A DNA stretch of 64,000 nucleotides from Nocardia jejuensis NBRC 103114 (GTDB lineage: Bacteria > Actinomycetota > Actinomycetes > Mycobacteriales > Mycobacteriaceae): positions 62,001-126,000 of the forward strand of contig NZ_BDBU01000030.1 of NCBI RefSeq assembly GCF_001613145.1, in the 5' to 3' direction. The translations under genes and the position numbers were made by a program. Positions 39,877-47,109 of the stretch are shown here, one piece after another; position 1 is the stretch's first letter, and each line of letters opens with the position of its first letter. Below the pieces are notes generated by a model. It was given only the letters and a program-made list of their open reading frames with translations, was not told where the DNA came from and did not search any database.

Positions 39877-41406
39877 ATGATTGGATCTGTCATGAAGGAA
39901 CCCGGCGTGCGCCGCTGGTTGGCGCTCGGCGCCCTGGCCGTCGCCATGCTGACCATCGGCCTCGACGTCACCGTCCTGACCGTCGCCCTGCCCACCCTCG
40001 CCGTCGACCTGCACGCCGACACCGCCGCACTGCAGTGGTTCAGTGGCGCGTACACCCTGGCCCTGGCCGCGTTCATGCTCCCGGCGGGCGCGCTCGGCGA
40101 CCGCTACGGACGCAAGAAGTTCCTGCTCGGGGCCCTGCTGCTGTTCGGCGTCGCCTCGGTGGCGTGCGCCCTGGCCGTGTCCTCCGGGCAGTTGATCGCC
40201 GCCCGCGTGGTGCTCGGCGTCGCGGCGGCCGCCATGATGCCGCTGTCGATGTCGGTGCTGCCCGGGCTGTTCCCCGAGCCGGCGCAACGCCAGCGCGCCC
40301 TCACCATCTGGATCACCTCCACCGCCATCGGCCTGCCGCTGGGTCCGATCGTCGGCGGCTGGCTGCTGCAGCACTTCTGGTGGGGCTCGGTGTTCCTGCT
40401 CAACGTGCCCATGGTCGCGGTCGGCGCGACCGCCGTCGCGCTGCTGGTGCCGGAGTCGAGTTCCGACACCAAGTTCCGGCTCGATCTGCCGGGTGTCGGA
40501 CTGTCGATCCTCGGAATGCTCGGTCTCACTTACGGTTTCATTCGCTGCGGCCAGGAAGGCTGGGGCGACGGGCTCGCGTGGGCGGCCATCGTCGCCGGAG
40601 TCCTGGTTCTGGGCGCGTTCGTGCTCTGGCAGCGGCGCGCGACCTACCCGCTGATCGATCTCGGACTGTTCGGCGCCCGCGGATTCCGTTGGGGCACCGT
40701 CTATATGGTCCTGGTGAACTTCGCCATGTTCGGCATCTTCTTCACCATGCCGCAGTACTTCCAGTCGGTGCTCGGCACCGACACGCTCGGCAGCGGGCTT
40801 CGACTGCTGCCGCTGATCGGCGGCCTCGCGGTCGGCAGCCGGGTGGTGGACAAGGTGCTGCCCAAGGCCGGATTGCGCGTGGTGCTCACCGTCGGATTCG
40901 CCCTGCTCGCAGCCGGACTCGCGATGGGTGCGCTGCTCACCGTGGACAGCGGATACGGGCTCGCGGCGACCGCACTCGCGCTGCTCGGGTTCGGAATGGG
41001 GCTGGTCATGCCCGCCGCCATGGGTCTGGCCATGGACGATCTCACCCCCGAGCGCGCGGGCTCCGGCTCGGCGCTGCTGCAGGCGCTGCGTCAGGCGGCG
41101 GGCACCATCGGTGTCGCTGTTCTGGGCACCGTGCTGTCCACGCAGTACCGCGCGAGTCTGGGCGAGCTCAACCACGACCCGGTCTCCGACGGCGTCAATG
41201 CCGGCGTCGGAGTCGCGCGCACGCTCGGGGATCCGGCCGTGCTCACCCACGTGCAGACAGCCTTCATGGACGGCATGAGCCTCATGCTCTGGGTGTGCGC
41301 CGCGATCTGCCTGGCCGCCACCGTGCTCGCCGCCGTATCGACCCGGCGACCGGCACAACCACAGAATCCCGAGAGCCATGTTGCACAATCGGTGCATGCC
41401 GGCTGA
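39877..41406 (+). CDS. DHA2-family MFS multidrug exporter
   Basis: Protein of 509 aa with about 14 membrane segments. TM1 reads LTIGLDVTVLTVALPTLAV, motif A GALGDRYGRKKFLLGALLL, and the antiporter motif ITSTAIGLPLGPIVGGWLL. This is a second EmrB/QacA-like pump in the window, distinct from the one at 15489. ATG 39877 and ATG 39892 are both possible; neither has a strong ribosome site. It overlaps the downstream tetR gene by about 29 bp, indicating one operon with self-control through the 39842 operator. Confidence 0.9.
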   Translation: MIGSVMKEPGVRRWLALGALAVAMLTIGLDVTVLTVALPTLAVDLHADTAALQWFSGAYTLALAAFMLPAGALGDRYGRKKFLLGALLLFGVASVACALAVSSGQLIAARVVLGVAAAAMMPLSMSVLPGLFPEPAQRQRALTIWITSTAIGLPLGPIVGGWLLQHFWWGSVFLLNVPMVAVGATAVALLVPESSSDTKFRLDLPGVGLSILGMLGLTYGFIRCGQEGWGDGLAWAAIVAGVLVLGAFVLWQRRATYPLIDLGLFGARGFRWGTVYMVLVNFAMFGIFFTMPQYFQSVLGTDTLGSGLRLLPLIGGLAVGSRVVDKVLPKAGLRVVLTVGFALLAAGLAMGALLTVDSGYGLAATALALLGFGMGLVMPAAMGLAMDDLTPERAGSGSALLQALRQAAGTIGVAVLGTVLSTQYRASLGELNHDPVSDGVNAGVGVARTLGDPAVLTHVQTAFMDGMSLMLWVCAAICLAATVLAAVSTRRPAQPQNPESHVAQSVHAG

Positions 41407-42007
41407 GCCCACCACCACGTCCCCGGACCCGCAGCTTCGGCCCAAGCCGTCGCTGCGGGAGCGGAAGAAGGAACGCACTCGGCGCACGATTCGCACCGAG
41501 GCGTTCCGTCTTTTTCGTGAGCAGGGCTACACCGAGACCACCGTCGAGCACATCGCGGAGGCCGCGGACATCTCGCCCAGCACCTTCTTCCGGTACTTCC
41601 CCTCGAAGGAACAGGTGGTGCTCGCCGACGATCTGGACCCGGTCCTGATCGAGGCGTTCGAACGCCAGCCCGCCGATCGGTCGCTGCTCGCGGCCTTCCG
41701 TCAGGCCACCATCGAATCCTTCGAGGGGATGTCCGCGGAGGACTACGCGTTCGAGCGGGAGCGCACCGATCTGGTGTTCTCGGTGCCGGAACTGCGCGGG
41801 GTCATAGCTCGTGAATTCGACCGCAATATCGAGATGATGGTCGAACTCTCGGCGGCGCGAACCGGGCGCGACACCGACGATTTCGAGATCCGCGCGCTGG
41901 CCGGAGCGCTCACCGGCGCGATGCTGGCGCAGATGGGGCGCCACTCGTTCGATCTCGAGAAAATTCTGCGCGTCATCGATTTCCTGGAAGCCGGAATGCC
42001 GATCTAG
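41378..42007 (+). CDS. TetR-family regulator coupled to the MFS exporter
   Basis: Protein of 209 aa (or 203 if ATG 41396 is used). The HTH is RERKKERTRRTIRTEAFRLF, TETTVEHIAEAADISPSTFF, RYFPSKEQVVLAD. The gene begins inside the exporter's last codons, so translation is probably coupled, and the pump and its repressor are made together. The operator candidate is 39842-39860. The stop codon overlaps that of the convergent phenylalanine hydroxylase gene. Confidence 0.88.
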   Translation: MLHNRCMPAEPTTTSPDPQLRPKPSLRERKKERTRRTIRTEAFRLFREQGYTETTVEHIAEAADISPSTFFRYFPSKEQVVLADDLDPVLIEAFERQPADRSLLAAFRQATIESFEGMSAEDYAFERERTDLVFSVPELRGVIAREFDRNIEMMVELSAARTGRDTDDFEIRALAGALTGAMLAQMGRHSFDLEKILRVIDFLEAGMPI

Positions 42008-42894
42008 ACCGGCTGCACACCGGTCAGGGCGGCGACCGCGTCGTCACTGGCGGTCGCGAAGAAACCGCCCACCACGTCCTCGATCTCGTCGATCGACTCG
42101 GCGCAGAACAGCACCGGTTGATAGTGCGTGATGTCGTAGACCGCCGTGCCCATCTCGCGAATGTTCAACGGCCGCAGATCCGCCTGCCGGAACTCCTCGA
42201 TCTCGCCGAACGAGGACAGCAGACCCGCTCCGTAGCAACGGACTTCGCCCGCCTCGCGGACCACGCCGAATTCCATCGAGAACCAGAAGACGTCGGCGAG
42301 GAATTTCAGCGCCGCTTCGCCGGTGATCCGGGCGACCGCCGCGCCCACCTCGGCGTAGATCGCGGCGAAGCGCGGGCTCGCCAATTGGTTGGCGTGGCCC
42401 AGGATCTCGTGCACCGCGTCGGGCTCGGGGGTGTACAGCGGCGCGGAATGGTGGCGAATGTACTGGGTGGAGTGGAAGGTGCGGTCGGCGAACGCCCCGA
42501 AGAACTCCCGCAGCGGCACCAGTCCGGCGGCGGGCGCGTACCGGAAACCGGTGAGCGGCACCAGTTTCGACGTCACCTCGTCCAGCTGTGGAATGTGATC
42601 GGTCGGCAAGCCCAGGCGCTCGGCGGCCTCGATCACCTCGACGGAGGCATAGCGCTCTCGCTTGCGGGCGAGCTCCGCGGAGACTATCCGCCAGACCCGC
42701 TGCTCCTCGCCGGTGTAATCGATGCGAGGGGTCCGGCTCCCGGGCCGGTGGCTCAGCGCCAGCGCCGCGATCGCATTGCGGCGGGCGCGGTACTCCGGAT
42801 CGCGCACCCCCGGATGCTCATCGCTCAGGTGCACGGTCACATCTCCGTCGACGCTCGTGGTGACGGGCGAATAGAGCTGGGCCTCGGTGAACAT
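42004..42894 (-). CDS. phhA: Phenylalanine 4-monooxygenase (aromatic amino acid hydroxylase)
   Basis: Iron- and tetrahydropterin-dependent hydroxylase of 296 aa that converts phenylalanine to tyrosine. The iron triad is visible: His162 and His167 in PDAVHEILGHANQ, Glu208 in FSMEFG. Further signatures: VPLTGFRYAPAAGLVPLREF and RTFHSTQYIRHHS. There is no regulatory ACT domain, as in other bacterial forms. ATG 42894 is preferred; a TTG 12 codons upstream would extend it. No pterin-4a-carbinolamine dehydratase gene lies nearby. It stands alone, convergent with tetR. Confidence 0.93.
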   Translation of the reverse strand: MFTEAQLYSPVTTSVDGDVTVHLSDEHPGVRDPEYRARRNAIAALALSHRPGSRTPRIDYTGEEQRVWRIVSAELARKRERYASVEVIEAAERLGLPTDHIPQLDEVTSKLVPLTGFRYAPAAGLVPLREFFGAFADRTFHSTQYIRHHSAPLYTPEPDAVHEILGHANQLASPRFAAIYAEVGAAVARITGEAALKFLADVFWFSMEFGVVREAGEVRCYGAGLLSSFGEIEEFRQADLRPLNIREMGTAVYDITHYQPVLFCAESIDEIEDVVGGFFATASDDAVAALTGVQPV

Positions 42895-43298
42895 GCCATG
42901 AATGCAATCACTGTGCGACCCGGGCGACAACGAAAGCCCGGACAGCTGAACAGATTGCCAAGTTCGGGGAGCGCGGTCTCCGCTCAGGCGCGCAGTCGTA
43001 CGCGAAGACCCTTACAACCAGCGCACCGGGTGATGTGCTGACCCCGGGCTCGTGCTCGGGCCTTCCCGTTCAACTCGGTGAGTCATCGGCTGCCGATCGC
43101 GCGGCACCAGAGGTTGCGACTGCCCATCGGGGGCGGTCGGGCGGGCGACGCCGGGACGGGGCCGTCGGCCGCCCGGCCGCGGCGGTGTCGGGCGCGGCCG
43201 CGTGAGAGGAACACCGAAGGCCGCCTTGCTCGAAAGAGCAAGGCGGCCTTGGGTGTTCGAGCCGAGGCCGGGTGTTGCAGCACCCGGACGGCGGTGGG
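42895..43298. other. Gene-free region between phhA and the 43299 gene
   Basis: Apart from the strong hairpin at 43209-43258, nothing is recognisable in these 404 bp. Frames crossing it are Arg/Pro-rich shadows. The phhA promoter should lie near its left end. Confidence 0.6.
43209..43258 (-). terminator. Long hairpin terminator after the 43299 gene
   Basis: A 15-bp perfect stem (43217-43231 with 43236-43250) with a GAAA tetraloop, extended after one G-G mismatch by another 7 bp (43209-43215 with 43252-43258). It lies about 40 nt beyond the minus-strand gene stop. Confidence 0.8.
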
Positions 43299-43760
43299 TC
43301 AGCGCGGGGCGTTGGCCGGGTCGACCAGGGTCGGGGTGCGACCCTCCTTGCGGGCGCGGCGGGCGTCCTCGAAGAACTCGCGGCTGAAAAGCGCCGACAG
43401 CACGGCGATTCCGGCGCGGTGGACGCGGAACTCGCCGGACTTGACCGAACCGGTGAGCCGGATGACACGGCCCGCGGCATCGGAGGGCCGCGCGAAGTCC
43501 TTCACGCGGCCGCGGCCGGTCCACCGCAGCTCGCTCTGGTCGATGACGGCGTCGTCCGGGACGAGGAGCTTGACCATGCCGTGGTCGATGTCGGCGTGGA
43601 TCTCGATGGGTTGATCGCCCTCGATCAGCGGCGAGCGCAGGTCGATGACCATGCTGCCGTAGCGGGCCTTGATGTCGAACCGGTCGGCGCTGGTCCAGTC
43701 GCCGAGGCGCTTGGTGGTGTCGTGGTCGGTGTGGATGCGAACGGGGGTGGTGGTGCTCAT
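43299..43760 (-). CDS. Uncharacterised beta-rich protein paired with PadR
   Basis: Protein of 153 aa, not assigned to a named family. The N-terminal half is a run of alternating polar/hydrophobic strands (KRLGDWTSADRFDIKARYGS, MVIDLRSPLIEGDQPIEIHA, DIDHGMVKLLVPDDAVID), reminiscent of LiaF-like or DUF1707-associated beta domains. The C-terminal part is an amphipathic, Arg/Glu-rich helix region (REFFEDARRARKEGRTPTLV). No signal peptide. AAGGA precedes ATG 43760 by 9 nt. It is divergent from a PadR gene with a four-copy operator array between them, so it is likely the main PadR target. Confidence 0.7.
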   Translation of the reverse strand: MSTTTPVRIHTDHDTTKRLGDWTSADRFDIKARYGSMVIDLRSPLIEGDQPIEIHADIDHGMVKLLVPDDAVIDQSELRWTGRGRVKDFARPSDAAGRVIRLTGSVKSGEFRVHRAGIAVLSALFSREFFEDARRARKEGRTPTLVDPANAPR

Positions 43761-43821
43761 GATCTCGGTCCTTGTCGGGAGTAGTTGTCGAGTTCGCCTG
43801 CTCCTCAATAGTTGCATGAGA

Positions 43822-43872
43822 ACTAGTATCTTGGCAACTAGTTTCCGAGAAACTAGTAACCGGGCATCTAGT
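43822..43872. promoter_or_regulatory. Four ACTAGT boxes in exact 15-bp phase
   Basis: ACTAGT at 43822, 43837 and 43852 and TCTAGT at 43867 recur every 15 bp. The flanks are also related (AACTAGTA or AACTAGTT). The last box abuts TACGAT (43872-43877), the leaderless -10 of the PadR gene. The array lies in the promoter region shared with the divergent 43299 gene. Confidence 0.8.
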
Positions 43873-43883
43873 ACGATGGGGAC

Positions 43884-44507
43884 ATGACGGCATCGGCGCA
43901 GTTCAAGCGGACCCCCCTGGCCATGGCGCTGCTCGGGATCCTGCACCTGGAGCCGATGCACCCCTACGCCATCCAGCGCCGCATCAAGGAGTGGGGCAAG
44001 GACAAGGTCGTCAATGTCGGCCAGCGCGCTGGCCTCTACAAGACCATTGCCCGGCTGCAGGAGGCCGGACTCGTCGCGGTCCGCGAAACCGGCCGCGATC
44101 AGCAGTATCCCGAGCGCACCGTCTACGAGATCACCGAGGCGGGTCGCGCCGCCTGCGCGACCTGGCTCGCCGACATGGTCGCGGTCCCGCGCAACGAATT
44201 CCCGGAATTCCCCGCGGCCCTGTCGTTCCTGATGCTGCTCGGCCCCGACGGCGCGCGCGAGGAACTCACCCGCCGCGCCGATACCCTCCAGAGCATCCTC
44301 ACCGAAATGGGCGAGGACGCCGTCCAGGCCGCGAGCATGCACCTGCCACGTGTGGTCATGCTCGAAGACGAATACCTGCGCGCCATGACCGAAGCCGAAT
44401 TGCGCTGGGTCCGAAGCGTTATCGCCGACCTCGTCGCCGGGACCCTCACCTGGTCCTGGGAATCCCTTGCCCCGCACCAGGAAACCTCGCCCGCCACCGG
44501 AAGTTGA
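43884..44507 (+). CDS. PadR-family transcriptional regulator
   Basis: Protein of 207 aa. The winged-helix N-terminus has LAMALLGILHLEPMHPYAIQ, the LYKTIARLQEAGLVAV recognition-helix region, and the wing QYPERTVYEITEAGRAA; the C-terminal 100 residues form the helical dimerisation domain. ATG 43884 follows TACGAT by 6 nt and has no clear ribosome site, so it is probably leaderless. PadR proteins usually repress themselves and a neighbouring effector, here the divergent 43299 gene. The ligand is unknown. Confidence 0.9.
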   Translation: MTASAQFKRTPLAMALLGILHLEPMHPYAIQRRIKEWGKDKVVNVGQRAGLYKTIARLQEAGLVAVRETGRDQQYPERTVYEITEAGRAACATWLADMVAVPRNEFPEFPAALSFLMLLGPDGAREELTRRADTLQSILTEMGEDAVQAASMHLPRVVMLEDEYLRAMTEAELRWVRSVIADLVAGTLTWSWESLAPHQETSPATGS

Positions 44508-44542
44508 CGCCGTAGGGGTGCTGTCAGAGGTCGCGTTGGCGG

Positions 44543-46165
44543 TCAGGCGGCGGGGCAGTGCAGATTCTCCGGAGGGGTCAGCACGGTGAGGTACTGGGCA
44601 ACCGCGTCGTCGATGCAGGCGGAGCCGACACCGACCACGCCGTGGCGGTAGTCCTGGTAGGTGATCAGCGCCGCGTCCAGTTCGCGTGCGAGGGCGACGC
44701 CGCCGTCGTAGGGGGCTACGGGATCCCCGGTGGCGGCGATCACGACCACCTTGGGCAGGTGGGTGACGGCGGGGGAGTGGGGGAGCCACGCCGGGGGGAG
44801 TGGCCAGAAGGCGCAGGCGTCGAGGGGGACCTGACCGGTGGCGCGTCCGTCGTCGAAAGCCGGTGCGGCCGAACGGGTCTTGCGATCCAGGTCGGCGGCG
44901 ACGGCACGGTCCGCGGTGGTGTGTTCCTCGCGGCAGAGCACCGCCTTCTGCAGATCGCGATCCACGGTGCTGGTGGCGGCGAAATCGGCCCAGAACAACA
45001 GGGTGTCCCCGCGCCCCCTGGTCAGCTCGGTCAGGCCGGTGCTGATGCTCTGCCAGGAGACGGGGCTGTAGAGCAGGATGTTCACCGCCGCCACCGCGTC
45101 CTTGTATCCGAGGGTGCGCTGCACGTCGGTGGCGGCGGGGCGATCGTGCAGCGGATTCACCAGTGCGCGAAAGGTTTCCGTGGCCTTGGCGGGATCGCTG
45201 CCGAGCGGGCAGTTCGCGGATCTCGTGCACCAGGCGGCGTAGGCGTCGAAGGCTCGCTGCAGTGCCGCCGGGCGGTTGACCGCGTCGGCGATGTCCGCCT
45301 TCGCGTCGATCCCGCCGTCCAGCACCATGGCTCGCACCCGATCGGGGAACATCTCGGCGAAGGTCGAGCCGATCCGGGTGCCGTAGGAGGAACCGAAGTA
45401 GGTGAGTTTCCTGTCCCCGAGCGCGGACCGGATCACGTCCATATCCCACGCGGACTCACGGGTGCCGACATGGGAGAGCACGTCGATTCCGGTGCGCTGC
45501 ACACACTTCGCGACGAAGTCCTTGCGCCGCTGCTCGGTGGCGGCGATCCCGGCCGGTGAGTAGTCGAGGTCGGCGTCGTTGCGTTCGGCCGCGAACTCCT
45601 CGGCGGTGCGGCACGCCACCTTCGGCGTGGAGGCGCCCAGCCCCCGCACGTCGATCCCGATCACGTCGAACTGTTCGGACAGCGGCGAATTCGTGAGCAT
45701 CAGCGACCGGGTGAGACCCGCGCCGCCGGGGCCGCCGGGATTGGTCAGGAGCGAACCGATCCGCTTCCCGCGCGCCGGTAGTCGTGAGATCGCGATCTCG
45801 GCGGTCTCGCCGCCGGGATGGTCGTAATCCAGCGGGACCCTCACGCGCGAACACTGAGTTCCCCAGTCCACCAACTCTTTCGCGCCCGGATACCCCGCGC
45901 ACGAGCCCCACTCGACATGCTGCTCGTAGAACCGGTCCAGCGCCGATTCCGAAGCGCCGCCGAGGGTTCCGCAGCCCGCGGTGAGCAGCACGCCGACCAG
46001 GAGCAGCCGGGACAGCCTGCCGTGAGACGGCCGTGTCGGCCCGGACAGATGCCGCCGCGTCGGCCCGGACAGATGCCGCCGCGTCGGCCCGGACAGACGC
46101 CGCGCGATCGCCGACAAACGGCCCGGCGTACGCGCGCGGAACCCGGTGCTGTGCCCGTACATCAT
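44543..46165 (-). CDS. Exported TAP-like alpha/beta hydrolase with repeated N-terminal region
   Basis: Protein of 540 aa, paralogous in layout to the hydrolase at 4313-5815. Oxyanion motif NPGGPGGAGL, nucleophile FGSSYGTRIG, acid in ATGDPVAPYDGG and a His-containing C-terminal TAP-like segment. The signal region is unusual: about 50 residues, including three copies of RHLSGPTR (24-bp repeats, 46036-46107), precede the hydrophobic stretch LLLVGVLLTAGCG with a non-canonical lipobox Cys. ATG 46165 has GAGGGGG 5 nt upstream. No start codon lies between the repeats and the hydrophobic core. It is probably surface-located; substrate unknown. Confidence 0.85.
   Translation of the reverse strand: MMYGHSTGFRARTPGRLSAIARRLSGPTRRHLSGPTRRHLSGPTRPSHGRLSRLLLVGVLLTAGCGTLGGASESALDRFYEQHVEWGSCAGYPGAKELVDWGTQCSRVRVPLDYDHPGGETAEIAISRLPARGKRIGSLLTNPGGPGGAGLTRSLMLTNSPLSEQFDVIGIDVRGLGASTPKVACRTAEEFAAERNDADLDYSPAGIAATEQRRKDFVAKCVQRTGIDVLSHVGTRESAWDMDVIRSALGDRKLTYFGSSYGTRIGSTFAEMFPDRVRAMVLDGGIDAKADIADAVNRPAALQRAFDAYAAWCTRSANCPLGSDPAKATETFRALVNPLHDRPAATDVQRTLGYKDAVAAVNILLYSPVSWQSISTGLTELTRGRGDTLLFWADFAATSTVDRDLQKAVLCREEHTTADRAVAADLDRKTRSAAPAFDDGRATGQVPLDACAFWPLPPAWLPHSPAVTHLPKVVVIAATGDPVAPYDGGVALARELDAALITYQDYRHGVVGVGSACIDDAVAQYLTVLTPPENLHCPAA
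46036..46107 (-). repeat. Three 24-bp tandem repeats in the hydrolase N-terminal region
   Basis: TCGGCCCGGACAGA recurs at 46036, 46060 and 46084 (plus strand), encoding the 8-residue unit RHLSGPTR on the minus strand ahead of the signal-peptide core. The period is a multiple of three, so copy-number changes keep the frame. Confidence 0.88.
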
Positions 46166-46282
46166 CGACGCCCCCTCGAACCCACGTCCGAACCATAGCG
46201 CTCCGAACCGGCGAATCGAGGCGACCGTTCTGGATTTTGTGAAGGAAAACAGCCGCCGGAACGCCCGGGCAGGACAACGCGA

Positions 46283-46314
46283 AGGCCGCCCCCATCCGGA
46301 GATGAGAGCGGCCT
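46283..46314 (-). terminator. Hairpin after sdhB
   Basis: AGGCCGC (46283-46289) pairs with GCGGCCT (46308-46314), with an inner CATC/GATG pairing, about 22 nt downstream of the sdhB stop on the minus strand. Confidence 0.6.
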
Positions 46315-46335
46315 CGGGGTACGACTGCGAAATCC

Positions 46336-47109
46336 CTAGCGCGCGAAGAGCAGAGCGCGCTTGACCTCCTGGATCGCCTTGGTGACCTCGATGCCACGGG
46401 GGCACGCGTCGGTGCAGTTGAAGGTGGTGCGGCAGCGCCACACACCCTCGACGTCGTTGAGGATGTCCAGGCGCTCACGCGCCGCCTCGTCACGGCTGTC
46501 GAAGATGAAGCGGTGCGCGTTCACGATCGCGGCCGGGCCGAAGTAGCTGCCGTCGCTCCAGTACACGGGGCAGGAGGTGGTGCAGCAGGCGCACAGGATG
46601 CACTTGGTGGTGTCGTCGAAGCGGGCCCGGTCGTGCTGGGACTGGATGCGCTCGCGGGTCGGCTCGTTACCGGAGGTGATCAGGTACGGCTTCACCGCCT
46701 TGAACGCGTCGAAGAACGGCTCCATGTCGACGATGAGGTCCTTCTCCACCGGCAGGCCGCGGATCGGCTCGACGGTCATGGAGAGCTGCTTGCCGCCCTT
46801 GGGCAGCAGGTCCTTCATCAGCACCTTGCACGCCAGCCGGTTCACGCCGTTGATGCGCATGGCGTCCGAACCACAGACGCCGTGGGCACACGAGCGACGG
46901 AAGGTGAGCGTGCCGTCCAGGTAGGACTTGATGTAGATCAGCACGTTGAGGAAGCGGTCGGTCGGCAGCACCGGCACCTGGAACTCGTCCCAGTGATTGC
47001 CCAGCCCGTCCTCCGGGTTGAAACGGGCGATCTTGACCGTGACCATGGTCGACCCGTCCGGCACCGGAGCCGGGGTCTGCGGAACCGCCTTGTCGAGTGT
47101 GGCAGTCAT
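46336..47109 (-). CDS. sdhB: Succinate dehydrogenase iron-sulfur subunit
   Basis: Protein of 257 aa carrying the three Fe-S clusters that pass electrons from FAD to quinone. [2Fe-2S]: Cys74, Cys79, Asp82, Cys94 (RRSCAHGVCGSDAM). [4Fe-4S]: Cys170, Cys173, Cys176 and Cys180 (CILCACCTTSCP). [3Fe-4S]: Cys226 and Cys232 with Cys236 (CRTTFNCTDACPRGI). Its ATG shares one base with the sdhA stop (TGATG). It corresponds to Rv3319 and is the last gene of sdhCDAB. Confidence 0.97.
   Translation of the reverse strand: MTATLDKAVPQTPAPVPDGSTMVTVKIARFNPEDGLGNHWDEFQVPVLPTDRFLNVLIYIKSYLDGTLTFRRSCAHGVCGSDAMRINGVNRLACKVLMKDLLPKGGKQLSMTVEPIRGLPVEKDLIVDMEPFFDAFKAVKPYLITSGNEPTRERIQSQHDRARFDDTTKCILCACCTTSCPVYWSDGSYFGPAAIVNAHRFIFDSRDEAARERLDILNDVEGVWRCRTTFNCTDACPRGIEVTKAIQEVKRALLFAR

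Noticed and set aside
39859..41496. 545-codon minus-strand frame over the MFS exporter
   Set aside because: Gln/His/Glu-rich shadow of a membrane protein gene; no domain.
43761..45449. Upstream part of a 716-codon minus-strand frame ending at 43299
   Set aside because: Only the last 153 codons form the real gene. The rest overlaps PadR and part of the TAP hydrolase in a wrong frame and has no domain.
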